Source: an uncultured OCS116 cluster bacterium (GTDB taxonomy: Bacteria; Pseudomonadota; Alphaproteobacteria; Rhizobiales; TMED25). Taken from it: a stretch of DNA of 64,000 nucleotides. The position numbers and the translations under genes were made by a program. The number at the start of each line of letters is the position of its first letter. Positions within the stretch are counted from its first letter, which is position 1. The stretch lies in contig CACPHU010000003.1 in the NCBI GenBank assembly GCA_902633855.1, forward strand, positions 1-64,000. Direction: 5' to 3'. This document shows, piece after piece, positions 31,443 to 40,889 of this stretch. The notes under the pieces were generated by a model. The model saw only the letters and a program-made list of their open reading frames with translations. It made no database searches and was not told the origin of the DNA.

Positions 31443-32882
31443 CTATTTAATACGAATTGTATCAAATGCTTGAAGGGCTCGATCGCGTGAGTCTTGCATG
31501 TTGACTATTGGCATTGGGTAATCTAATCCCAATTCTACACCCGCTTTATCTAAAATTGATTTTGGCGCCTCCCACGGATTGAATAAATATTTGACGGGGA
31601 CATCTTTTAATTCAGGTATGAATTTCTTTGTGTACGCACCATCAGGGTCGAACTTTTGCCCCTGCATTATAGGATTAAAAATCCTAAAATAAGGCGCAGC
31701 GTCTGCGCCAGAGCCAGCCACCCACTGCCAGCTTGCACTATTACTTGCCATGTCAGCGTCAAGCAAGCAATCCCAAAACCATCTCTCACCGTGGTTCCAA
31801 TGAATTAAAAGGTTTTTAACAAGAAATGAGCCTACGATCATTCTGGATCTATTATGCATATATCCAGTCTGCCAAAGTTCTCGCATTGCAGCATCAACTA
31901 TAGGGTACCCAGTATTACCTGATTGCCACTTTTTAAGATGATCATCGTTTTCTGCCCATGGGAAGACATCGAATTTTTTATATAAATTGTCACTTTGTAA
32001 ATTTCTATTATGATAGAGAAGGCTGTAGGAGAATTCCCTCCATCCAATTTCACTTTTGAAATGACTCAAATCCTTTTCAGAATAATTTGGATCTGATATT
32101 TGTTCAATCCTATACCAGATCTGGTTTGGTGATATTTCGCCAAAATGTAGATGAGGTGATAGTCTAGAGACATTCTTTTGAGCTGGAAAATTTCTCCCCT
32201 CTTTATAATTCATCAAGCCGTCTTCAACGAAATCAGATAGTTTCTTGTTAGCGGCAATTTCACCTATATCCCATTGATCTGAAAGCTTTTCATGCCACTT
32301 ATTTTTTGGTAATATTGCAATTTCATTTAACTGTTTTGAATTCTCAGCCTTAACTAAGTTTTTAGTATCCGCTTTACTTAGCGGTATTCGAGGTGGGGAC
32401 GCATTGAGACAGCCTTTTCTGAAAAAAGGTGAAAATACCATGTATGGAGTGCCGTCATCTTTATGAATCTCCCATGGCTCCCATAGTAATGATGCATTAT
32501 ATGACTCAACATTAATTCCTGATGACTGTAAATATTCTTTTATTTCAGTATCTCGATTGATCATCCATGGCTCATACAGCCTATTCCAAAAAATATTTTT
32601 AATATTATATTTTTCAGCAAGGTCTGTTAGGATTTTCAGTGGGTCTCCCCTAAAGAAAGATACTTTGTCATTCAGACTCTCATTAAATGCTTTTAGTGAG
32701 TTATGCAACCACCAAGAACTTGCTTCACCCAGTAAGGTCTGATCATCAGCGTTGACATCATCAAATATATATACTGCTAGAAAACCTGCTTCGCATGCCT
32801 TTGCAAGCGCAGGATTATCGGCGACTCTTAAATCTTGTCGTACCCAGTAAATGGAATGTGGTGTGGTTTCAGTATTCGTCAT
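31443..32882 (-). CDS. phrB: Deoxyribodipyrimidine photolyase
   Basis: IYWVRQDLRVADNPAL; MHNRSRMIVGSFLVKNLLIHW..GERWFWDCLLDADMASNSASWQWVAGSG. Confidence 0.94.
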   Translation of the reverse strand: MTNTETTPHSIYWVRQDLRVADNPALAKACEAGFLAVYIFDDVNADDQTLLGEASSWWLHNSLKAFNESLNDKVSFFRGDPLKILTDLAEKYNIKNIFWNRLYEPWMINRDTEIKEYLQSSGINVESYNASLLWEPWEIHKDDGTPYMVFSPFFRKGCLNASPPRIPLSKADTKNLVKAENSKQLNEIAILPKNKWHEKLSDQWDIGEIAANKKLSDFVEDGLMNYKEGRNFPAQKNVSRLSPHLHFGEISPNQIWYRIEQISDPNYSEKDLSHFKSEIGWREFSYSLLYHNRNLQSDNLYKKFDVFPWAENDDHLKKWQSGNTGYPIVDAAMRELWQTGYMHNRSRMIVGSFLVKNLLIHWNHGERWFWDCLLDADMASNSASWQWVAGSGADAAPYFRIFNPIMQGQKFDPDGAYTKKFIPELKDVPVKYLFNPWEAPKSILDKAGVELGLDYPMPIVNMQDSRDRALQAFDTIRIK

Positions 32883-33172
32883 CTATCTATATATATGGAG
32901 CAGTCAAGGTTATCATACAAGTCTGACACCCCGTATATATATTTACTGACTTTAGTGAATTCAATCATTTTATTGTTTTCAATTGCATCAAGCTGCTTTT
33001 GATATGATTTTTCGATTTCATTTACCAGAGTAACACAATAATTTGATAGAAATCTTGTTGCATCAATGTTTGTTTCAATATTGGCATTTGCAGTTGAAAT
33101 ATGTAGTGACAAAATAATTACGAATAGACAAATGAGCGCTTTTCTGTAAATAAGTTTCTGAACCAAGCCCAT
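32879..33172 (-). CDS. Hypothetical small secreted protein
   Basis: N-terminal hydrophobic signal (ALICLFVIILSLHISTANA); ATGA-type overlap with the phr start. Confidence 0.5.
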   Translation of the reverse strand: MGLVQKLIYRKALICLFVIILSLHISTANANIETNIDATRFLSNYCVTLVNEIEKSYQKQLDAIENNKMIEFTKVSKYIYGVSDLYDNLDCSIYIDR

Positions 33173-33177
33173 GTAAA

Positions 33178-35028
33178 CTAACTTTTGTATTTATTTTGTG
33201 GTTTAAAATTTGACGTCTCAATTGACCTCGGGCTACTAACCCATAAATCACGATTTGGGTGCATACCAGCTCCGTGTACTGCCGACACAGCATTGCATCT
33301 CATATTATTCAAGAGCCTTGTATCAATTTCGCCTAAGGATGGGTGAGTGCCATTATTTTTTTGTACAATTCTGTCCCAACTATCTTTTCTCTTTGCATAA
33401 ATTAAGTGGTCTTCGAGCTCCAAGCATGAAAGAGAATTATTATTAAGATTCACAATAATTTGATCACCGTCTTCAATAAGCGCGATTGGACCGCCAAGAG
33501 CAGCTTCAGGTCCAACATGACCAATAACCAAACCGACTGAACCACCTGAAAAACGTCCATCAGTCATTAGCGCAATTACAATACCTTTATCCCGACATAA
33601 GGTCGTAATTCTTGATGTTGAGTCAAGCATTTCAGGCATTCCAGGACCGCCAACAGGTCCTTCATATCGTACAACTACCATATCCCTATCTTTAAAAGAG
33701 TCAGGATTGTTCTCAAGGGCATCTAATAATTTTTGTTCCCCATCAAAAGTTTTTGCCTTTCCGTGAAATACATTATCCTCAAGCCCACCTTCAACACCTG
33801 CAAGCTTTAAAATTGAACTATTTTCAGGAGACAAATTACCTCCGAGAAGCCTCAATCCACCGGTCTTCTTGTATGGTTCTTTTATTGAATAAATAACATC
33901 TCCATCTGGTGAATTCGGTTTTAATCTTGTCACTTGCTCAGTTAATGTCTCTGACGTACAAGTTAGGGTATCTCCGTTTAATAAGCCCGAGTCAATCATG
34001 TCTTTTACGATCACTTGTATGCCACCCATACTGTCAATGTCAACCATTGAGTATTTCCCAAATGGACGCGCGTTCACAACAACAGGAATTACATTTTGTG
34101 ATAAATGGTTGAACTCTTCGTGGCTCATTATATCACCGTAAAAATCGTCATAACCCGCTGCTCTCGCAAGCTCCGGAGCGTGAAGCATGACATTTGTTGA
34201 TCCACCAATCGCCATCGCAACAATTATCCCATTTCTTATAGAGTCTCTTGTCACAATATCCCTTGGTGTTATATTTTTTTCAATTAACTTTGCCAAATAA
34301 TCTATCAACTCATTGGGAAAATCATTTTTTCGCCGCTCATCTTGTGAAGCTGGTGATACCATATGCAAAGGTTGCATTCCAACAACAGCGATGAAGGTTT
34401 GCATCGTGTTATATGTAAAGATCCCACCGCAACTTCCATAACCAGGGCATGATTCGAGCGCAATCCTCTTTTTCAGTTTTTCGTCATTGCTCCCAGCGAT
34501 TTGGTAACTTGAGATAATATCAATTGCATCTCCGGTTACACTATCAACGCCAGGCCTAATGGAACCATCGGACATTATGATGGCTGGACGATTATGCTCC
34601 AATATTGCAGCCAGTGTCCCAACAGGCGGCTTGTCACAGGCAACGACAGCAATTGTACCCTCAAGCCCTGTCGCACTCAAATGCTCGCATACAGACTCAT
34701 TTGTGACTTCTCTACCTATAAGAGAATACCTCATCTCTTTTGTACCATTTCTAATACCATCAGATGTAGCAATACTGAACTCAGGCTGAACTAACCTCAT
34801 CTTTAGTTTGTCACTATCGCATCCGATTCTTTCTCTTAACTTATCGTGAATAACCTCAACCTTCTCGCGAACTCCAACATAACATTGTGAGTCACCTTTA
34901 TTACCTATCACGCCAATTGAAGGTTCATGTATTAATTCGACGTCTGTATTTAATTCTCTCGCAATACCATATGTTTGAGAATTTCTGCCAGGATTTCTAT
35001 CAATAAGTACAATTTTTGAATTTTTCAT
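33178..35028 (-). CDS. Dihydroxy-acid / sugar-acid dehydratase (IlvD/Edd family)
   Basis: VVACDKPPVGTLAAIL, CPGYGSCGGIFTYNTMQ Fe-S Cys motifs, TDGRFSGGSVGLVIGHVGPEAALGGPIALIEDGD. Confidence 0.9.
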   Translation of the reverse strand: MKNSKIVLIDRNPGRNSQTYGIARELNTDVELIHEPSIGVIGNKGDSQCYVGVREKVEVIHDKLRERIGCDSDKLKMRLVQPEFSIATSDGIRNGTKEMRYSLIGREVTNESVCEHLSATGLEGTIAVVACDKPPVGTLAAILEHNRPAIIMSDGSIRPGVDSVTGDAIDIISSYQIAGSNDEKLKKRIALESCPGYGSCGGIFTYNTMQTFIAVVGMQPLHMVSPASQDERRKNDFPNELIDYLAKLIEKNITPRDIVTRDSIRNGIIVAMAIGGSTNVMLHAPELARAAGYDDFYGDIMSHEEFNHLSQNVIPVVVNARPFGKYSMVDIDSMGGIQVIVKDMIDSGLLNGDTLTCTSETLTEQVTRLKPNSPDGDVIYSIKEPYKKTGGLRLLGGNLSPENSSILKLAGVEGGLEDNVFHGKAKTFDGEQKLLDALENNPDSFKDRDMVVVRYEGPVGGPGMPEMLDSTSRITTLCRDKGIVIALMTDGRFSGGSVGLVIGHVGPEAALGGPIALIEDGDQIIVNLNNNSLSCLELEDHLIYAKRKDSWDRIVQKNNGTHPSLGEIDTRLLNNMRCNAVSAVHGAGMHPNRDLWVSSPRSIETSNFKPQNKYKS

Positions 35029-35095
35029 TTTATAATCACTATAATACACTGTTAGTAAGTAATAATTTATACAATATAAATCTATAATTTAATAG

Positions 35096-35290
35096 TTAAT
35101 CATTTTTTTCAGAAACTTTCAATCTCGCATCGCTGTGACAGACTTCTCCACCACAACAAGGATCGGTGACCTGCTTGCAGCTTATACATTGGTAGTGTGA
35201 CTGAACATAAATTAATCCATCTCTCGAAAAACAAAAAGGGCAAGTGTAATTGTCTCCCATTTCTATATCATTTTTAACTAGTTTGACCAT
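35096..35290 (-). CDS. Small zinc-ribbon-like protein
   Basis: 64 aa with CPFC..CISC..CC; overlaps the start-proximal neighbour. Confidence 0.5.
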   Translation of the reverse strand: MVKLVKNDIEMGDNYTCPFCFSRDGLIYVQSHYQCISCKQVTDPCCGGEVCHSDARLKVSEKND

Positions 35291-35829
35291 CGTACTTGGA
35301 ATATAGCTTCGTTTCTTCTTAAAAAACTTGGTGTAAATGGGCCATTATATGTAGCCTTTATTGGTTCACTTAATATTTTAATTCCATCATCAGAAAGCGC
35401 GCTTCGAAGGAACTCAGCATGCTTTTGAAAATTAGAGTCTGACGACCTCCCTCCATATTTAATGACTGCGTAATGCCCTGCAGGAACAGTTGATATATTC
35501 ACATCATCATCTGTTGGTATTGGCGTATTTTCGTGATCAAATTTAGTAGGCAAATAAAATTGCATTAAATTATTTGTTTGCGTAACAGGCACAGTCATTG
35601 CAATCTTTTCTGAATTACTATTTTTCCCTGATATATAATTAAATAATTTTCGAAAACCACTATTTTGACTTGTGTTATTGGTTTGCACAACAATACGCTC
35701 ATTATAGTAACGTATTTCATACGATTCGTTTGCTTGAACTACTGCGAAAGATGGTTCTTCATAGGCCATTGAGTTTCCTGTTCCACAATAAAATATAAAT
35801 AAAGATAATAGTATATATAAGTACTTCAT
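35278..35829 (-). CDS. SOUL heme-binding family protein
   Basis: YEIRYYNERIVVQTN.., GFRKLFNYISGKNSNSEKIAMTVPVTQ. Confidence 0.88.
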   Translation of the reverse strand: MKYLYILLSLFIFYCGTGNSMAYEEPSFAVVQANESYEIRYYNERIVVQTNNTSQNSGFRKLFNYISGKNSNSEKIAMTVPVTQTNNLMQFYLPTKFDHENTPIPTDDDVNISTVPAGHYAVIKYGGRSSDSNFQKHAEFLRSALSDDGIKILSEPIKATYNGPFTPSFLRRNEAIFQVRWSN

Positions 35830-35886
35830 ACAGAAATTACGTTTCGTTTTTGCAAACAGTTTTTTAGGTGATTTAAATTTTAATCA

Positions 35887-36627
35887 CTAAATATTAAACA
35901 TAAGCTTAAGACCTGCAATCAGTAGGACAAGTCCAAGTGTTCTTTTTATTGCCGTATGCTGAAAATAATGGATTCCAATTCGTGATCCAATTATACCACC
36001 GAATAATGCTGCTCCACCGTAGAGAGGAAGAGTTGGAGGAATCGCCGAGAGAGATGTTATATTGCCCATCAAGCCAAATAAAGAATTAAACAAAATAAAT
36101 ATTGCAACAGTACCACTGGCCCCCTTTGTCGTCGTCCAAGCTGCAAAGATTACTAATGGTGATAAAAATATACCACCCCCAGTTCCTGTAAGACCTGCAA
36201 GAAATCCAATAATAATGCCCGTTATGACCGCGTAGAAAAACTTATATGGCACAGTTGGTTTTTCGTCTTCTTTTTTAACTGTAATGAAACGATAGGCGGA
36301 ATACAGAAGCATCACACCAATTATTGGTTTGTAGATATTGCTCGGAAGATTTATGTATCCGCCAATAAATGCCGCTGGTATAGCGCCTATAAGTAATGGA
36401 GTCGCAAGTTTGATGTCATAAAATTTTGCCCTTACAAATTGATAACTCGTGTAGGATGATACAATTATATTAAGCGATAACGCTGTTGGTTTTATTGTGG
36501 TCACAGGAACTCCAAATATTGACATAATCGCTATATAGATAGATGCGCCAGCATGCCCAACTGATGTATATAAAATTGCGCCAAAGAATAGGCAAATACA
36601 GATATAAATATCTACCAACTCAATCAT
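35887..36627 (-). CDS. TauE/SafE family sulfite/anion exporter
   Basis: Multi-TM, GAILYTSVGHAGASIYIAIM, FLAGLTGTGGGIFLSPLVI. Confidence 0.88.
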   Translation of the reverse strand: MIELVDIYICICLFFGAILYTSVGHAGASIYIAIMSIFGVPVTTIKPTALSLNIIVSSYTSYQFVRAKFYDIKLATPLLIGAIPAAFIGGYINLPSNIYKPIIGVMLLYSAYRFITVKKEDEKPTVPYKFFYAVITGIIIGFLAGLTGTGGGIFLSPLVIFAAWTTTKGASGTVAIFILFNSLFGLMGNITSLSAIPPTLPLYGGAALFGGIIGSRIGIHYFQHTAIKRTLGLVLLIAGLKLMFNI

Positions 36628-37100
36628 TACATTTGTAATTTACTGATTGGGACTGGAGATGAGTGATGTAAGATTAATTTTAAATTATTTGAAAATTTTT
36701 TTAATATGAAAGTGAATACAACCTTTGAATAATCCTCCGACTTCAGCGGGTAAAAGTTCAATAATCCCATTGCATAAGCACAGTCGTCAATCAGCCTTAT
36801 ATTCGGCTCTTCGTCCAGCTCAATCTTAGCCCAGGGCTTTAGTGCAAATCCATTATCTTCATCAAAGGAACCAGCTATAAAGTATGATAAAGCCTCATCA
36901 AAATTATTTCGAAAGAGTCTTATCGAAGTAAATGTTGGCTTGAACATCACATCGTCCTCTTCAAAAGCATAGTGATGGTTTAAAAAATTAATTGCTACCT
37001 CGGTAAAATTTTTCTGTTCCTCATGAGCTTTTCCTATCTCAATTACGCCCTTGGTCCATGATGCAAGAAATTTTTTTACTTCATTTTTCTCAATTTTCAT
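36627..37100 (-). CDS. SnoaL/NTF2-like fold protein (hypothetical)
   Basis: KKFLASWTKGVIEIGKAHEE..; overlaps the tauE start, predicted operon. Confidence 0.55.
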   Translation of the reverse strand: MKIEKNEVKKFLASWTKGVIEIGKAHEEQKNFTEVAINFLNHHYAFEEDDVMFKPTFTSIRLFRNNFDEALSYFIAGSFDEDNGFALKPWAKIELDEEPNIRLIDDCAYAMGLLNFYPLKSEDYSKVVFTFILKKFSNNLKLILHHSSPVPISKLQM

Positions 37101-37109
37101 TTTATCACG

Positions 37110-37244
37110 CTATCTAATAAAAATGTGATACAACAACAAGCCTATTATCAAACCTTTAAGAAAAGAAATCCACAATAAAGCGTATTCTGAAATACCCAGC
37201 TTGTCCTGTAAATAGTTTATATATCTATTGTGAATTTTGAACAT
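37110..37244 (-). CDS. Unlisted 44-aa single-TM protein
   Basis: Read by eye: MFKIHNRYINYLQDKLGISEYALLWISFLKGLIIGLLLYHIFIR-stop; ends 9 nt upstream of the 36627-37100 gene. Confidence 0.65.
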   Translation of the reverse strand: MFKIHNRYINYLQDKLGISEYALLWISFLKGLIIGLLLYHIFIR

Positions 37245-37389
37245 ATCTAATAAACCACTGATTAAATTGTGTAATTTTGAAAAAAAACTAATAAATCACC
37301 CAAGTTATATATAGAAAACACAACACTACATATTTCAAATATTGTTAATATAACAAGCTCTTTAAATAAGATACAATAAATAAATATTA

Positions 37390-38064
37390 CTATTTGTCAC
37401 CTGATAATATTTTGACAATACTGAGGCCTACTGAAACTGCTGGACCAATGAATATTGCAAAAATTATGGTTCCTACTCCAACAGTACCACCAAGTACCCA
37501 GCCAAGTATAACAACAACAATTTCGATTGATGCTCTGACTAATGCAATTGGTTTCCCAGTTATCCTCTGAAGACCTGTCATCAATCCGTCCCTTGGACCG
37601 GGCCCTAAATTACCGGCAAGATAAATTCCACTACCAATACCACAAATGAATATCCCTACCAATAATTGAATCAATTGTAAAAATAATAAATCACCTGCTG
37701 GTTTTGGAAGCCAGGGTAGAGCAATATCAATCATAGAGGCAACAACTATTGTATTTATAATGGTACCGAACCCTGGGATTTGACGTAGGGGTATCCAAAG
37801 TAATAAAACCGAAACGCTTACAATGAAAGTGGCCAACCCAATACTTAAATCAAATATCAATCCAAGACCTTCCGCTAAAATTGTCCATGGGTCTAGCCCT
37901 GCCCCTGCCGCAATGATAACAGCAACGCCGAATCCAAATATGATATTTCCTAGAATTACCATTAATAGTGTTTTAGTACGTGGCTTAGTATTAAGCGGGT
38001 GAACTGAGCTCCAGCTAGTTGTTGGCACTTCCCTTATGGAAAAAAATTTAATAAATAAATTCAT
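37390..38064 (-). CDS. YitT/YczE family membrane protein
   Basis: GAGLDPWTILAEGLGLIFDLSIGLATF, GNLGPGPRDGLMTGLQRITGKPIALVRASIE. Confidence 0.8.
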   Translation of the reverse strand: MNLFIKFFSIREVPTTSWSSVHPLNTKPRTKTLLMVILGNIIFGFGVAVIIAAGAGLDPWTILAEGLGLIFDLSIGLATFIVSVSVLLLWIPLRQIPGFGTIINTIVVASMIDIALPWLPKPAGDLLFLQLIQLLVGIFICGIGSGIYLAGNLGPGPRDGLMTGLQRITGKPIALVRASIEIVVVILGWVLGGTVGVGTIIFAIFIGPAVSVGLSIVKILSGDK

Positions 38065-38084
38065 GCATCACATATTGAACTATT

Positions 38085-39311
38085 TTACTGTGATGTCAAA
38101 CTAGCATGACCTGACACTGGTAGATCAGCAGGTAATCGGATATGGTCACGAGTGATGTCTGATATATGAGTGACTCCCATGATTGCCATAGTGCGCCGGA
38201 TCTCCGACTCTAAAATCTCTAATGCCCGGGTAGCGCCTGCTTCACCTGCGGCCGCCAGGCCATAAAGAGTTGCACGACCAACTGCAATAAAATCGGCACC
38301 GAGTGCTAGCCCCTTTAGTACATCACTACCACGTCTAACTCCAGTATCAGCGATAATAATTGCCTTGCCGCCGATTGTATCTGAAATAGCAGGGAGTGCA
38401 TCCCAAGCTGTGATTGCTGAGTCGTTCACGTTACCGGCATGATTGGATACAAAAATTCCATCCACCCCGCATTTGACCGCAGTAGCTGCGTCCTCAGGGT
38501 GAAGAACGCATTTGATGAAAAGCTTTTTAGGCCAAAAATCTCTCAATCTTTTCACAAAATCCCAGTCCAAAGTTTCGTTGCGATTTAAAAAGCCTTTTGT
38601 TGAAGCGGACACATAAGTCTTAGCGTTTGACTTTTGTTCATCTGGTATATGGATATTTGAAAATGCAGGTAACCGACCCTCTGCGATATAATATCTGGCA
38701 AGCGTGCCAAAAAGCCATCGGGGATGACGGATCACATCCAAAGCGGTACGCGCATTAATAGTCGGTGGGAATTTTAGACCATTACGTATGTCAATCTCAC
38801 GATTATTATAAACCGGCGAGTCTACTGTAAGAACTAGAGCCTCATATCCCGCATCCAGCGCGCGCTTGGCTGTAACTAAAGATGCTTCAATATCCTGCCA
38901 TACATAAAGCTGATACCACTGTGTACCACCGCCATTTCGATAAATATCTTCAAGAGGCGTGTTGGAAGTACTCGCAACTGTAAAGGGAATATTTGCTCTT
39001 GCTGCCGCTCGTGCTAACTCAGTTTCCCCACGATACCAGACAAAGCCTGCAGGACCTGTGGGACCTATAATCAGCGGCAATGCATGATCTTTTCCAAACA
39101 AACTAATACCTGGATCTCGTTTAGAGACATCCCTTAACATACGCGGCATAAGTTTAATATTATCGAGTGCCGTTCTGTTAGCGCGAAGATTAACCTGATC
39201 CTCACTGCCTTTATCACAAAAATCAAAGAGTGCTTTGGTCAGTCGCTTACGTGCTAATTCTCGAAGATCGGCAATATTTAGTGCTCTTTTTTTTAGTTTT
39301 CCCATACGCAT
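38085..39311 (-). CDS. FMN-dependent alpha-hydroxy-acid (L-lactate/mandelate type) dehydrogenase
   Basis: IGPTGPAGFVWYRGETELARAAARANIPF, LTVDSPVYNNREIDIRNGLKFP, FVSNHAGNVNDSAITAWDALP, IADTGVRRGSDVLKGLALGA. Confidence 0.9.
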   Translation of the reverse strand: MRMGKLKKRALNIADLRELARKRLTKALFDFCDKGSEDQVNLRANRTALDNIKLMPRMLRDVSKRDPGISLFGKDHALPLIIGPTGPAGFVWYRGETELARAAARANIPFTVASTSNTPLEDIYRNGGGTQWYQLYVWQDIEASLVTAKRALDAGYEALVLTVDSPVYNNREIDIRNGLKFPPTINARTALDVIRHPRWLFGTLARYYIAEGRLPAFSNIHIPDEQKSNAKTYVSASTKGFLNRNETLDWDFVKRLRDFWPKKLFIKCVLHPEDAATAVKCGVDGIFVSNHAGNVNDSAITAWDALPAISDTIGGKAIIIADTGVRRGSDVLKGLALGADFIAVGRATLYGLAAAGEAGATRALEILESEIRRTMAIMGVTHISDITRDHIRLPADLPVSGHASLTSQ

Positions 39312-39379
39312 GCGTCATATCACTCCCTAGAATAATAATTAAGAGTTTATAACTTAAACTTTCTCACACCAAGGTTTAA

Positions 39380-39397
39380 ATGTCATACTCCTGTAAC
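39380..39397 (+). promoter_or_regulatory. Candidate Pho box (ATGTCAT-ACTC-CTGTAAC)
   Basis: 7-4-7 direct heptamers matching the CTGTCAT-N4-CTGTMAY pattern, 60 nt upstream of the ppk2 start. Confidence 0.45.
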
Positions 39398-39457
39398 ATG
39401 TTTGCAAACTTTCTGCTGATATAGTATAACAATCTTGCATAAAATTGGAGAATTGCC

Positions 39458-40321
39458 ATGAAGCTAAGGGAAGTTAAAACCATAGAAACCCCCTATGCAG
39501 GGGTTGACACCATAGCTTACACGAACGAAAAAAAGCGGTTGCAAGTGGAGTTGTTAAATATCCAACAGAGGATAATAGAGGAAAAAAAACGCCTCGTTGT
39601 TATTTTTGAAGGACGAGATGCCGCCGGAAAAGGCTCCACGATAAAACGCTTTACAGAAAACCTGATACCAAAACATTTTAAAACGGTGGAACTTGGTATT
39701 CCAACAAAGCACGAGTCAAAAAACTGGTTCCAACGTTATGAACGGTATTTTCCTAATCCAGGCGAGATAACTTTTTTTGATCGATCGTGGTATTCCCGCG
39801 CTTTGATAGAACCGACGTTACATTATTGTTCAAATCGCAAATATCAAAATTTTATGAATAAAGTTTTGACATGGGAACACAATCATATTGCTACAGGATT
39901 AATCTTGATAAAATACTACCTTTCTGTGGATCCAGAAACACAGCTATATCGGCTTGAAAATCGAATAAATGACCCTTTAAGCTATTGGAAAATTTCAGAC
40001 ACCGACATTCGAGCCAGGAAAAAGTGGGACGTTTTCACAGAATATAAGAAACAAATGTTTAAACACACTTCCTCAAAAATATCTCCGTGGGTTGTTATCA
40101 ATGGAAATGAAAAACTAGAAGCACGATTAACTTCCATGCTGTATCTCGTACGAAAACTCACAGGTAGTGAATACGTTCCTCTAACTGGTGATGATATAAA
40201 AGCCAACCACAGTATTAAAGTAAATGGAGTGAAATTCCGGGGTTTAACATTGCAACAATTTTCTGTTCTACAAGAACTCAAAGATCACAACGAACTATCT
40301 TCAAATCTTAAAAATAAATGA
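39458..40321 (+). CDS. ppk2: Polyphosphate kinase 2
   Basis: VVIFEGRDAAGKGSTIKRFTENL, GEITFFDRSWYSRALIEP. Confidence 0.93.
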   Translation: MKLREVKTIETPYAGVDTIAYTNEKKRLQVELLNIQQRIIEEKKRLVVIFEGRDAAGKGSTIKRFTENLIPKHFKTVELGIPTKHESKNWFQRYERYFPNPGEITFFDRSWYSRALIEPTLHYCSNRKYQNFMNKVLTWEHNHIATGLILIKYYLSVDPETQLYRLENRINDPLSYWKISDTDIRARKKWDVFTEYKKQMFKHTSSKISPWVVINGNEKLEARLTSMLYLVRKLTGSEYVPLTGDDIKANHSIKVNGVKFRGLTLQQFSVLQELKDHNELSSNLKNK

Positions 40322-40388
40322 GAGTATTTAATTTACATACTATAAACCCAGATATTAATTTGCTATTCTTTCCCGAATCATCTAAGAA

Positions 40389-40889
40389 GTGAATATGGAG
40401 TTAGTTAATAATCCAAGAAATTTATCTGACAGTCTATGCTTGCCCAAAATTAAGTCTGCTGGGGGGTTAGTATTGAATGATAAGAACAACCTTTTATTAA
40501 TCTTTAAAGGTCAAAAGTGGGATATGCCTAAAGGCAGGATTGAGAGCGGAGAGTCAAAAGAAAAAACGGCACTACGCGAAGTTGCAGAAGAAACCGGGCT
40601 GGATTTTCATAAATTATCAATACAGGGAAAATTGGTATCTACTTGGCATACGACCCGACACGATAATTTGCGATACCTCAAGAAAACGCATTGGTACCTA
40701 ATGCGTTATCTAGGCGGAGATGATGCAACTATCCCCCAAATAGAAGAGGGCATCTCAGAATGCAGATGGGTCAACAAAACTGAGCTGTCAAACTATCTTG
40801 ATGCTACACAGCTCAGGGTACGATATGTTATAGATTTTTGGCAAAAAAATTTTCCTGACATTTTACAATCCAATCAAATCGTTGCTTGA
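40389..40889 (+). CDS. NUDIX hydrolase
   Basis: GRIESGESKEKTALREVAEETGL NUDIX box. Confidence 0.92.
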   Translation: MNMELVNNPRNLSDSLCLPKIKSAGGLVLNDKNNLLLIFKGQKWDMPKGRIESGESKEKTALREVAEETGLDFHKLSIQGKLVSTWHTTRHDNLRYLKKTHWYLMRYLGGDDATIPQIEEGISECRWVNKTELSNYLDATQLRVRYVIDFWQKNFPDILQSNQIVA

